Below are positions 1-5,924 of a stretch of 6,626 nucleotides of DNA, piece by piece (the stretch's first letter is position 1; every line of letters begins with the position of its first letter). The translations under genes and the position numbers were made by a program. The notes under the pieces were generated by a model, which was given only the letters and a program-made list of their open reading frames with translations, did not search any database and was not told the DNA's origin. Origin of the DNA: DATIJJ01 sp039936115 (GTDB lineage: Bacteria > Pseudomonadota > Gammaproteobacteria > DSM-16500). The stretch lies in NCBI GenBank assembly GCA_039936115.1, contig JBDTIZ010000063.1, positions 1-6,626 of the forward strand. The letters are read 5' to 3'.

Positions 1-1691
1 AAGGCGACAAAAGAAAAAAAGATATTAGAGATAGTTATGTTTTAGTTCAAAACGATGATCCTGAAAAATCACTCAGCATTTTTCATATCGATACCAATGG
101 AGAACCTGGTGAGGAACTTATCGTTGCAAGTCATAAGCGCCAAAAATTTGAAGAATCATTTGCTAAAATAATGGGAAAACAATCGTCCAAATCATTAAGT
201 GGTCAAGAAGCATTTGATTTAATCACTGATGCTACGGGTCACAAAGTCCACACTCGATTAAGAAATATAAAAATTGTTGCTGCAACTCTCACACTTGTGG
301 TGTGCACAACAGCTACTATCGTTGCTGCAATTGGTTTATTACCTATCGTTGCCGTATTAGCAGCCGCATCACAATTAGTGAGCGCGGCGCGTGAACTTTG
401 GAACATCGGTGAAGTGATTCATTCCTGGCGCGTAGGAAAATGGAGTAAAGACAGAGAAATCAAAAATGCATCTGAAACTTCGCGCCGTGACTTACTTAAC
501 AAAATCGCTGCTTCTGATCGTGAACAATATGGCCTAACTGGAAAAAATCCACAGACATTATCACTTTATTTATCTGCTCTCGATAAAGCACGTCATATCA
601 CTGCGTTGAAATCTGAGCTTTTGGCACATCAGAAAATAAGTGCGGGGATTAATGCAGAGCTTGAACAAACACTTAATAACTATCAGTTATTTTTAGCGAA
701 ACAATCTAGTGAAATAAATGATCTCACTTTGCAATATGAAGAACTTTTATTTTCCAATCCAGATGCGGCTGAAACTATCAAACGTCAACTCATAAAAGTT
801 CAAGAAGATACAACACAAACTAAATTTACAAAAAGCATAGATACACTAAAAGAAACACTGAATTTACGAAACACTCAGGAACGCGATTCGGCTAAAATCA
901 TCACAGACGAGCAGGAAAGCTTTACGTTGTTTACTGCTCATCATCCTGCACTAGAACATGAAACACTTCAAAAGCTAATTAATGTCGATCGAACTGCTAC
1001 AACTGCACGGAATAATCAACTCAAACAAAAATCTGAATTTGCTGCCAGATTAAATTCGTTAGCAATTAATCTGAGTTATGCAATTGCACTAACATTACTG
1101 TTAACGCCGCTTGCGCCTATCGGTGGAATTCTCTTATTAGCCACTACTATTTATCACACTATTTATATACTGAAATCATCAACTAGATTTCGTGAAACGC
1201 TCATTAAAACAAATCAACTACCGGATTCGCTTGATGATTTTCGAAAAACTGCAGAAGGGGAAACTGCTGAACCTATACCTTCACCTAAAATATCTGCGGA
1301 AAAAACCAGTGTGTGGACTAAATTAATGACAAGCTTTTTTGGGACTAAAAGTTCAGTCGATCAAAACCAACTGTCAACTACTCCTGATGAAACAGAATCT
1401 TTACTACCAAAACAACATGAAGATAGTGCTTTAGACACATCCGCGCAACAGATAAGTGCGCAACATTTCATGCGCGGTCATAGCAGTGAAGCACACATAT
1501 TACATGAACTAGGACGCAATGATAATAATGATAATTCTGAGAAAAACGTTGAATACGAAAAAACGCAATTCAACACAACTAAGGCAACAGCAAAAAATTT
1601 ATCAGGAAAATCTACTGTCTTAAGCAAGAAAAAAACCGCTGTTGCAGACGCTTCAAATGACTTTAAGCATGATTCGCTCAAACATAATTAA
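1..1691 (+). CDS. Membrane/coiled-coil protein of unknown function (5' end missing)
   Basis: The reading frame is open from the first full codon at position 3 to the TAA at 1689-1691, so the true start lies left of the window and about 562 residues are visible. The ATG at 171 has no ribosome-binding site and lies in the middle of an open frame, so it is probably not the start. The first 56 visible residues are polar and charged. A long hydrophobic stretch (about 273-389) with a central Gly/Pro break looks like a two-helix membrane hairpin. A helical, Gln/Glu/Lys-rich region (about 460-1030) with coiled-coil character follows, then a second hydrophobic hairpin (about 1060-1173). The polar C-terminal tail is rich in Ser, Thr, Lys and Asn and contains an Asn/Asp run near 1520. 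I recognise no enzymatic motif or family. The layout is compatible with a type IV secreted effector of an intracellular bacterium, but no clear C-terminal secretion signal is visible. That reading is an inference; another plasmid-borne membrane protein is equally possible. Confidence 0.72.
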   Translation, partial: GDKRKKDIRDSYVLVQNDDPEKSLSIFHIDTNGEPGEELIVASHKRQKFEESFAKIMGKQSSKSLSGQEAFDLITDATGHKVHTRLRNIKIVAATLTLVVCTTATIVAAIGLLPIVAVLAAASQLVSAARELWNIGEVIHSWRVGKWSKDREIKNASETSRRDLLNKIAASDREQYGLTGKNPQTLSLYLSALDKARHITALKSELLAHQKISAGINAELEQTLNNYQLFLAKQSSEINDLTLQYEELLFSNPDAAETIKRQLIKVQEDTTQTKFTKSIDTLKETLNLRNTQERDSAKIITDEQESFTLFTAHHPALEHETLQKLINVDRTATTARNNQLKQKSEFAARLNSLAINLSYAIALTLLLTPLAPIGGILLLATTIYHTIYILKSSTRFRETLIKTNQLPDSLDDFRKTAEGETAEPIPSPKISAEKTSVWTKLMTSFFGTKSSVDQNQLSTTPDETESLLPKQHEDSALDTSAQQISAQHFMRGHSSEAHILHELGRNDNNDNSEKNVEYEKTQFNTTKATAKNLSGKSTVLSKKKTAVADASNDFKHDSLKHN

Positions 1692-1707
1692 AAAAGAGTG
1701 CTTTTTT
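1690..1707. terminator. Possible bidirectional terminator between convergent genes
   Basis: A 7-bp stem (AAAAAAG pairing with CTTTTTT) closes a 4-nt loop directly at the stop codon of the left gene and 40 bp beyond the repA stop. The stem gives a run of six T on either strand, so it could end transcription both ways between the two convergent genes. The stem has only one G-C pair and is therefore weak; the call rests mostly on its location. Confidence 0.4.
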
Positions 1708-1747
1708 GATATAATGGATCACGATGCAAAATTCTGTCTAAACCACC

Positions 1748-3073
1748 TTACAAATCAACTACTCTATCTTCACTCTTTTTCCAAACCTGTTTCTCAACCT
1801 CTGTCAGTTGTTCTATGAACTTTTCAATTGGTTGAATCTGCAACTCTTTATGTGGCATAACCTGCACCACAAAACTTCTTAATAATGATTTGATTTGCGG
1901 TGATTCTGTAATATTATCGCGCGAATATTTTTTTCGCTGCAACTTAATGACTGTATTGATTGACTCACTATTTTTTTCAAAAAACGCGCCCATCAATTTT
2001 TCTTTTTCTTGGGCACTTAATTTCTCAAATGCTAAATCGATAAGCTGATCTCGATAGGCAGCATAACGTTTTTTTATTTGGTTAATCACTTTAGAATGTT
2101 CATTCGGTTCTAATCTTTTACTATTCACTTTGCTAATCATTGATTTAACTGGCTGATAATCATCTTCAATAGCAGATAAAAGATATTTAGCTAGATTATT
2201 AATTTTACCTGCCTGAAAGGTGGGTGACGCTTCAATGATAGCAATCTTTTCTTGAATATATTCTTCTTGGTAATTAATTAAAATTTCAGCGGTTTGTCGT
2301 TTAGAAAATCCGAAACGATTTTTTAATATTTCAGAAACCGTTATTATTTCGGGTTCTTTATTTCCGACAGTAAGTTTTCGATTCGACGTAATAACAAACT
2401 GAATCGCAATAGGCTGACGCCCCTGTTTGCGCAACTGTGGCGTGATATGAATTGCTGAATGAGCGTTGACCTCTTCAACGGCTTTATCCAGCACACGCGA
2501 TTTAAAATCACGAAATATCTTGTAGGTCCCCTCCGCGACTCCCATCAATTTTCTAAACTTACTCATCTCAAGCCAAGGCGTTTGTCCGATGTCTTGATAG
2601 CGAATACAGTTTTCATATAAAGCTAAACCATAACTGGATTTAAACTTGGCTTGAACAACCATATTCAATCGGCCGTAGAGTTCGGGTCGGTGCAAAAGAC
2701 GCTTCATCTTATTGCTATAGGAATAAGTACATATCGCGCCATCAATACTGGCATCCGCAATAATAGAACTCGCAGTCCAAATGTGAGCCTCCCCTTGAGT
2801 CAGCCTATCACCATCCACGATATTCCACTCAATGACCGTAGACAGTAAATCCACTAATGCTTTTCGGATCGTCTTATGATCATTGCTGTCATATCCAATC
2901 AATTTGCACAGCGTCACAATGTGTATGGTATGTTCTTCTTTATCCAATAAGTCATCGTACGCATTATAGAGTAAAGCGTTTGATATCTTTCTCTGTACGA
3001 GACTTAGCCTGTTACCCGAATGAATCGTGGCGACATGTTTTTTTAATTCTAAATTTTTCTTTTTATCAATCAT
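1748..3073 (-). CDS. repA: Plasmid replication initiator protein RepA (Rep_3/RepB family)
   Basis: This is probably the protein that binds the plasmid's iterons and opens the origin. Residues about 15-135 look like the first winged-helix domain of Rep_3 initiators (it contains LSLVQRKISNALLYNAYDDL). Residues about 140-235 fit the second, DNA-contacting winged helix (LEMSKFRKLMG, then FRDFKSRVLDKAVEEVNAHS, then a basic KQGRQPIAIQFVI strand). At 441 residues it is much longer than the roughly 230-330 usual for this family. The extra 200 residues are helical and charged, with a segment FGFSKRQTAEILINYQEEY at 254-272. The ATG at 3071-3073 is preceded by an AGAAGGG ribosome-binding site. Three iterons lie 20-80 bp upstream in the same orientation, which suggests repression by its own product. 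The family call is from motif reading; the iterons independently support it. Confidence 0.88.
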   Translation of the reverse strand: MIDKKKNLELKKHVATIHSGNRLSLVQRKISNALLYNAYDDLLDKEEHTIHIVTLCKLIGYDSNDHKTIRKALVDLLSTVIEWNIVDGDRLTQGEAHIWTASSIIADASIDGAICTYSYSNKMKRLLHRPELYGRLNMVVQAKFKSSYGLALYENCIRYQDIGQTPWLEMSKFRKLMGVAEGTYKIFRDFKSRVLDKAVEEVNAHSAIHITPQLRKQGRQPIAIQFVITSNRKLTVGNKEPEIITVSEILKNRFGFSKRQTAEILINYQEEYIQEKIAIIEASPTFQAGKINNLAKYLLSAIEDDYQPVKSMISKVNSKRLEPNEHSKVINQIKKRYAAYRDQLIDLAFEKLSAQEKEKLMGAFFEKNSESINTVIKLQRKKYSRDNITESPQIKSLLRSFVVQVMPHKELQIQPIEKFIEQLTEVEKQVWKKSEDRVVDL

Positions 3074-3092
3074 TAGGTGTCCCTTCTACCTA

Positions 3093-3153
3093 TCCTGTAA
3101 ATGTCGCATTTCTCCTGTAACCGTCACACTTCACAGTCCTGTAAGCGTCACAT
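3093..3153 (-). repeat. Iteron array 1: three 17-bp repeats upstream of repA
   Basis: Three copies of a 17-bp repeat read on the minus strand toward repA: 3137-3153 (ATGTGACGCTTACAGGA), 3113-3129 (GTGTGACGGTTACAGGA) and 3093-3109 (ATGCGACATTTACAGGA). Start-to-start distances are 24 and 20 bp, about two helical turns. The core shared with the six-copy array near 5700-5840 is TGYGAC followed, after one variable base, by a mostly TTACAGGA end. They lie between the candidate promoter and the repA ribosome-binding site, where bound RepA would block its own transcription. They may also contribute to origin activity or handcuffing. Confidence 0.88.
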
Positions 3154-3162
3154 GTCGTCGGT

Positions 3163-3168
3163 TTTATA
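3163..3168 (-). promoter_or_regulatory. repA: Candidate -10 element of the repA promoter
   Basis: On the minus strand TATAAA lies just upstream of the three iterons and about 90 bp before the repA start codon. No good -35 hexamer sits 16-18 bp further upstream, where the sequence falls inside the 9-bp inverted repeat. The promoter is therefore either weak or dependent on a factor bound there. Low confidence. Confidence 0.3.
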
Positions 3169-3172
3169 TTGA

Positions 3173-3202
3173 AACAGTCATCGTTATCATGACATGACTG
3201 TT
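3173..3202. repeat. Perfect 9-bp inverted repeat upstream of repA
   Basis: AACAGTCAT (3173-3181) and its exact complement ATGACTGTT (3194-3202) are separated by 12 bp. The centres of the arms are 21 bp apart, two helical turns, so a dimeric regulator could bind both arms on one face of the DNA. The element lies immediately upstream of the candidate repA -10 and is unrelated to the iteron sequence. Possible binders are RepA dimers, which in other iteron plasmids bind inverted versions of the iteron, or the small RHH-like protein; neither is demonstrated. Confidence 0.5.
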
Positions 3203-3263
3203 CGCAATCGCACACATTCATCGCGCTATTTATCTGACATTAATTTTTAAATAAGTCATTAAT

Positions 3264-3276
3264 AATCAATAAGTTA
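3264..3276 (+). promoter_or_regulatory. IHF-like site next to iteron array 1
   Basis: AATCAATAAGTTA fits the IHF consensus WATCAANNNNTTR exactly. It lies about 110 bp upstream of the three-iteron array. IHF bends DNA at many iteron origins. The consensus is loose and the DNA AT-rich, so a chance match is quite possible. Confidence 0.25.
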
Positions 3277-3282
3277 AGAGAA

Positions 3283-3299
3283 AGTTAAGTGACTTAACT
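3283..3299 (-). terminator. Hairpin after the par operon, possible terminator
   Basis: AGTTAAG (3283-3289) pairs perfectly with CTTAACT (3293-3299) around a 3-nt loop. It begins four bases past the TAA stop of the last par gene, where a terminator is expected. On the minus strand it is followed by a T-rich but interrupted tract. The stem is AT-rich, so termination would be inefficient. A further CTTAACT in the minus strand (3272-3278) lies exactly 11 bp beyond, which could make this a protein-binding cluster instead. Confidence 0.38.
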
Positions 3300-3303
3300 C
3301 GCC

Positions 3304-3636
3304 TTATAAAAGCCGCTGAACGATAGCTGTTCGTAAAATTCTGCTCTGCACACCTTCTAAATCAGGGTACTGTTTTCTAATCGTTAACACCGCGTCGCTA
3401 ATTCTTGATTTTAGCGCGCGATCTACCACCACTGATTCTGGCTTTTCAAATCCGCTCATTTGATCGTTTAATTTCACCAAGTTTTCAAAATTGGTAATAG
3501 ACAATAAGTTTTCAATCGCTTCAGCAACCCATCTGCTTTTGTCTTTTAAGCTATAACCGTTCTTTACCACGGATTCTTTTAGATCTTGTTGTAATGCGAG
3601 TGGTAATACAAACGTGATTTTGACTTTTTTTTCCAT
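3304..3636 (-). CDS. Small ribbon-helix-helix-like protein, third gene of the par operon
   Basis: This 110-residue basic protein is probably a DNA-binding regulator or partition accessory. Residues 4-46 have the pattern of an Arc/MetJ-type ribbon-helix-helix: a strand KVKITFVLP, helix ALQQDLKESVVKNG and helix DKSRWVAEAIENLLS. Residues about 67-110 (from SVVVDRALKSRISDAVLTIR to the end) may be a second, divergent copy. The start is set at 3636 because the sequence AGGAAG lies 6 nt upstream of that ATG. An ATG at 3654, which would overlap parB by 8 nt and add six residues, has no comparable ribosome-binding site but cannot be excluded. The gene is tightly coupled to parB, whose last codons contain the ribosome-binding site. 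It has no ATPase or nuclease motif. The RHH call is by eye and moderate. Confidence 0.72.
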   Translation of the reverse strand: MEKKVKITFVLPLALQQDLKESVVKNGYSLKDKSRWVAEAIENLLSITNFENLVKLNDQMSGFEKPESVVVDRALKSRISDAVLTIRKQYPDLEGVQSRILRTAIVQRLL

Positions 3637-3646
3637 GATTAACTTC

Positions 3647-4663
3647 CTATGCATGTAGTTCTTCTAACTTTTTGATCAGTTGTTTAAAGGTATCACTCAT
3701 GGTTTTATAATTATTTAAATCAATGCCTTTAAAATGCCCTGCTATATGTGACAGTGAATTGTTAGTCAAAACAGAATCCAAAATCATTTTTGCCACTTTT
3801 ATATTCTTGGTAGCGCCTAATGACACAGAAGAGGCTTGTCTGCCCTGACTGCGCGTAGGTAAACGATGCTTGATTGATTTGATTGATTTGCTTTGTTCGA
3901 CCATTAGCTTCAATTTTTTAAGCGATGCGCCCTGGATACAAGCCGTGATCGCTTGAGCTTGTAAGTCTTCAGAGGCAATGCCCGCTAAAAACGCCGCTTT
4001 TTCAATACTTCTAATCTCATTGTCTGCGATAAATTGCTTCAATACGTTATCAGCTTCAAGTAACGCTTTGTAGTTCATCGCGTGAGGTTTTGAACAGCCG
4101 ATTAAATTGCTTAACTCAGTCACGGTAATATCTTCAGGTAACATTGATCTCTTTTCGGCATACGCTAAACTAATTTTTTCGAGATTCCTCAGTCTTTCCC
4201 ACAGAGTAAGATCGCTACGTTCAATATTTTCGATCCACTGTAGAATACTGACTTTTAACGCCGTCGGTTTCTCATCTAAGATTTTGGCTTGGATATCTGT
4301 TTTACCGGCGAGTAGAGAGGCAAGGGTTCTGCGTTCGCCCGCGATCAGTCGATATCGCTCACCTTGTTTATAAACCACAACAGGATTGATAATTCCCTGT
4401 TCTCTGATGGATGTCGCGATACTTTGCAACGATTCAATTTCAGCGATTTTTCGTTCGTAGTTTGGATCCGATTTTAAAACCCCGGACTTCACATCATTCA
4501 TATCAATCATTAAAGAACGGGGATTGGCGGGATCAGTTTCGATTCGTTTGATCGGGATCACATCAACGCGAAGTTCGCCCGAATAACTATGAGCCGCGGT
4601 CATGGTTTCTTCTAATCCATCGGAGAGTGCGTTGCCAATTTGAAACGATTTTTTCTTAGCCAT
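3647..4663 (-). CDS. parB: ParB-family partition protein (centromere-binding CTPase fold)
   Basis: This 338-residue protein should bind parS, spread on DNA as a clamp and stimulate ParA. Residues about 34-130 form the ParB N-terminal domain: VDVIPIKRIETDPANPR, then IATSIREQGIINPVVV, then GERYRLIAGERRTLAS at 101-116, the box that binds CTP and phosphate in characterised ParBs. An NExxR-like stretch (ENIERSDLTLWERL, 145-158) and a helix-turn-helix (about 180-201, TVTELSNLIGCSKPHAMNYK) follow, then a helical C-terminal dimerisation region (about 285-338). A polar insertion at about 50-78 lies between the first strand and the SIREQG helix. Its ATG overlaps the end of parA by 8 nt (ATGGCTAA), so translation is coupled. 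A parS-like site lies 360 bp upstream of parA. Confidence 0.93.
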   Translation of the reverse strand: MAKKKSFQIGNALSDGLEETMTAAHSYSGELRVDVIPIKRIETDPANPRSLMIDMNDVKSGVLKSDPNYERKIAEIESLQSIATSIREQGIINPVVVYKQGERYRLIAGERRTLASLLAGKTDIQAKILDEKPTALKVSILQWIENIERSDLTLWERLRNLEKISLAYAEKRSMLPEDITVTELSNLIGCSKPHAMNYKALLEADNVLKQFIADNEIRSIEKAAFLAGIASEDLQAQAITACIQGASLKKLKLMVEQSKSIKSIKHRLPTRSQGRQASSVSLGATKNIKVAKMILDSVLTNNSLSHIAGHFKGIDLNNYKTMSDTFKQLIKKLEELHA

Positions 4664-5528
4664 CAGTCATCACCTTATTCATAATGTAATTACAAGCCGA
4701 TTCATATTCCTTTCGCGCTATATCGCTTTTGGGTAAGTCAAAGATACTGCTGGGATCTGCGTTTTCTACTAGAATTTCCGTATAAATAGCTCGTTTCTTG
4801 ATGGCATGCGGCATGACATAGCTGCCAATTTCTTTTTTGCTTGAGAGGTCTTCTTTGAAATTTTTATGTAAGTTAATGTCTCTGACTTGATTCGGTAAAA
4901 TACCGACTAAGGTAAGCGGATTGTCTTTCGTTCTTGAATAGGTTTCTTGTTTCCAAAGTTGCAACATGCCGAAAATGCCTTCAATTGAAAATTGTTCCAT
5001 CTGTGCCGGAATCACGAGATGGGTAGCTGCTTTAATGGCGGCAATAGTGAGAGGCCCTTTGGAGGGTGGCGTATCGATAATAATGACATCGTAATTCTGT
5101 TGAACTTCTTTTAATTCCAGAAAACGTTTTAATTGTAAGTGTACTTTCTCCAACACTTCGTTTTTAGTGACGGCTTCTGCTTCCTGCAGTTTAATGGAGT
5201 TTGCTGGCAGAATTTCAAGGTTTTTAATCGGGGTAGGGTAGGGAACGACTTCTTCACCATAGAAAATATTTGCGATACTACTACGGCCATCCCAATCTTT
5301 ATCAACACCCGGTTCATAGTCAGGATGAATCGAAGGAATTTTGCCGCCTTTATTGGCAGGATCATATTCCATCTTGATATAGCGTCCTGAGAAATTTGCC
5401 TGAGGATCCATATCAATAATTAAGGTTTTTAATCCTAAGATGATCGCTGAAAACTCCGCTAGCATAATAGAGTTAGTGGTTTTCCCTTCCCCGCCTTTAT
5501 GAGTTGCATTCACAATTATCTTTGGCAT
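4656..5528 (-). CDS. parA: ParA-family partition ATPase (deviant Walker A)
   Basis: This 290-residue ATPase is expected to form dynamic gradients on the nucleoid that position plasmid copies through ParB. The deviant Walker A motif KGGEGKT is at residues 11-17, with the signature lysine K11 and catalytic-loop K16. The Walker A' motif is LIIDMDPQANFS (36-47, with D39 and D41), and the Walker B motif is DVIIIDTPPSKGP (147-159, with D152). There is no N-terminal helix-turn-helix, so it resembles Soj and short plasmid ParA proteins rather than P1/F-type ParA. A polar loop at about 50-82 makes it longer than minimal type Ib ParA. Lacking the N-terminal DNA-binding domain, it may not repress its own operon, leaving that role to ParB or the small RHH-like protein. 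AAGGAAG precedes the ATG by 7 nt, and the gene is first of three. Confidence 0.95.
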   Translation of the reverse strand: MPKIIVNATHKGGEGKTTNSIMLAEFSAIILGLKTLIIDMDPQANFSGRYIKMEYDPANKGGKIPSIHPDYEPGVDKDWDGRSSIANIFYGEEVVPYPTPIKNLEILPANSIKLQEAEAVTKNEVLEKVHLQLKRFLELKEVQQNYDVIIIDTPPSKGPLTIAAIKAATHLVIPAQMEQFSIEGIFGMLQLWKQETYSRTKDNPLTLVGILPNQVRDINLHKNFKEDLSSKKEIGSYVMPHAIKKRAIYTEILVENADPSSIFDLPKSDIARKEYESACNYIMNKVMTDG

Positions 5529-5565
5529 GACATAGCTTCCTTACTCCGGTAATCTTAAATTATTC

Positions 5566-5586
5566 AAAAGCATAACATACGCTTTT
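5566..5586. promoter_or_regulatory. parA: Inverted repeat over the candidate par promoter (possible operator)
   Basis: AAAAGC (5566-5571) and GCTTTT (5581-5586) form a perfect 6-bp inverted repeat with a 9-bp spacer, 38 bp upstream of the parA start codon. It overlaps the proposed -10 hexamer, so a bound dimer would block transcription of the par operon. The binder is unknown; ParB or the RHH-like product are the local candidates. Confidence 0.38.
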
Positions 5587-5597
5587 CCCTAAGTGAA
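5569..5597 (-). promoter_or_regulatory. parA: Candidate sigma-70 promoter of the par operon
   Basis: On the minus strand TTCACT (5597-5592) and TATGCT (5574-5569) are 17 bp apart, each matching four of six consensus bases. An alternative pair (TTGTAT and TATGTT, also 17 bp apart) lies five to six bases further upstream. Both place the start site 30-40 bp before the parA ribosome-binding site. A weak promoter here would suit a repressed partition operon. Confidence 0.35.
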
Positions 5598-5599
5598 TA

Positions 5600-5700
5600 C
5601 AAATAACAACAACCCACTAAACGTTTGTTTCTTTTGTTTATATCTTTATGTTTAGTTAGTTTATGGTCTATAAGCAATTGATTAATAGATAAAAAAACCT
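5600..5700. other. AT-rich segment, candidate DNA unwinding element
   Basis: This stretch is strongly AT-rich, with a T-rich plus strand from about 5623 to 5666 carrying repeated GTTT and TTTATG-like words, followed by a run of seven A at 5691-5697. It abuts the six-copy iteron array. Iteron-bound initiators usually melt such a tract. No convincing DnaA box (TTWTNCACA) was seen by eye. The segment also sits upstream of the par promoter, so part of its composition may reflect that role. Confidence 0.45.
5671..5683 (-). promoter_or_regulatory. IHF-like site next to iteron array 2
   Basis: Read on the minus strand, this 13-mer matches the IHF consensus WATCAANNNNTTR exactly (TAAGCAATTGATT on the plus strand). 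It lies between the T-rich segment and the six iterons, where a DNA bend would bring initiator-bound iterons to the melting region. The consensus is loose, so this is suggestive only. Confidence 0.27.
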
Positions 5701-5704
5701 GGAA

Positions 5705-5838
5705 ATGCGGCGTTTACAGGAGGAACTGCGACTGATACAGGAGAGATGTGCGACATTTACAGGAGTTAAATGCGACGGTTACAGGAAAAAAGCGGGATCT
5801 CGTGTGACAGTTACAGGAGAAATGTGACGGTTACAGGA
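5705..5838 (+). repeat. Iteron array 2: six 17-bp repeats, probable origin core
   Basis: Six direct copies of the iteron occur on the plus strand: 5705-5721, 5726-5742, 5748-5764, 5770-5786, 5802-5818 and 5822-5838. The consensus is ATGYGACGGTTACAGGA, and the last copy matches it exactly. Copy two (CTGCGACTGATACAGGA) is the most diverged; the TACAGGA end is invariant in all six. Start-to-start distances are 21, 22, 22, 32 and 20 bp, all close to whole helical turns, so bound RepA would align on one face. The same repeat precedes repA in opposite orientation, tying this array to RepA. With the adjacent AT-rich segment this is the best candidate for the replication origin. Confidence 0.92.
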
Positions 5839-5891
5839 GAGGTCAGGGTGAGTCCATTGCAAATAACCGAAGTTCGAATGCACAGATAGAA

Positions 5892-5911
5892 TATGTTCCA
5901 TGAGGAACATA
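5892..5911. promoter_or_regulatory. parS: Candidate parS centromere
   Basis: TATGTTCCATGAGGAACATA is an inverted repeat with perfect 8-bp arms around a 4-bp centre. Its inner 16 bp (5894-5909) match the chromosomal ParB site TGTTTCACGTGAAACA at 12 of 16 positions, including both outer TGTT/AACA ends. It lies 53 bp from the last iteron and about 360 bp upstream of the parA start. The local ParB is of the matching Spo0J-like family. Only one copy was found in the window. An operator for another regulator is the main alternative. Confidence 0.58.
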
Positions 5912-5924
5912 AGGAAATGCATTT

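Noticed and set aside
171..173. ATG at 171 as the start of the left-edge gene
   Set aside because: The frame is open upstream to the window edge and there is no ribosome-binding site before this ATG.
1478..1681. 67-codon minus-strand frame inside the left-edge gene
   Set aside because: It lies wholly antisense to a long coding frame, with no ribosome-binding site or recognisable product.
1710..1715. TATAAT as a promoter for an antisense RNA into repA
   Set aside because: The hexamer is perfect, but no acceptable -35 lies 16-18 bp upstream, and in this AT-rich gap it can occur by chance.
2651..3120. Plus-strand frames antisense to repA and crossing the iterons
   Set aside because: They are shadows of repA on the opposite strand, and one reads through the iteron array.
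3867..3890. Short tandem TTGATTGAT repeat
   Set aside because: It is within parB, in frame, and encodes a simple Ser-Ile-Lys repeat; no separate function is indicated.
4107..4373. Plus-strand frame antisense to parB
   Set aside because: Shadow of the well-supported parB coding sequence.
5129..5416. Frames on both strands inside parA
   Set aside because: Both overlap the Walker-motif-bearing parA frame and have no supporting features.
5600..5704. DnaA boxes in the AT-rich origin segment
   Set aside because: No match close to TTWTNCACA was found by eye on either strand, so none is annotated.
5705..5838. Iteron array as a CRISPR array
   Set aside because: The repeats are 17 bp and the gaps mostly 3-5 bp, far too short for spacers, and the same repeat precedes repA.
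5848..5889. GTG-started 13-codon frame after the last iteron
   Set aside because: Too short and without homology; the upstream AGGAG-like sequence is part of the iteron itself.
5855..5890. GTTCGAAT as part of a tRNA T-arm
   Set aside because: No acceptor stem, anticodon arm or 3' end can be paired around it.
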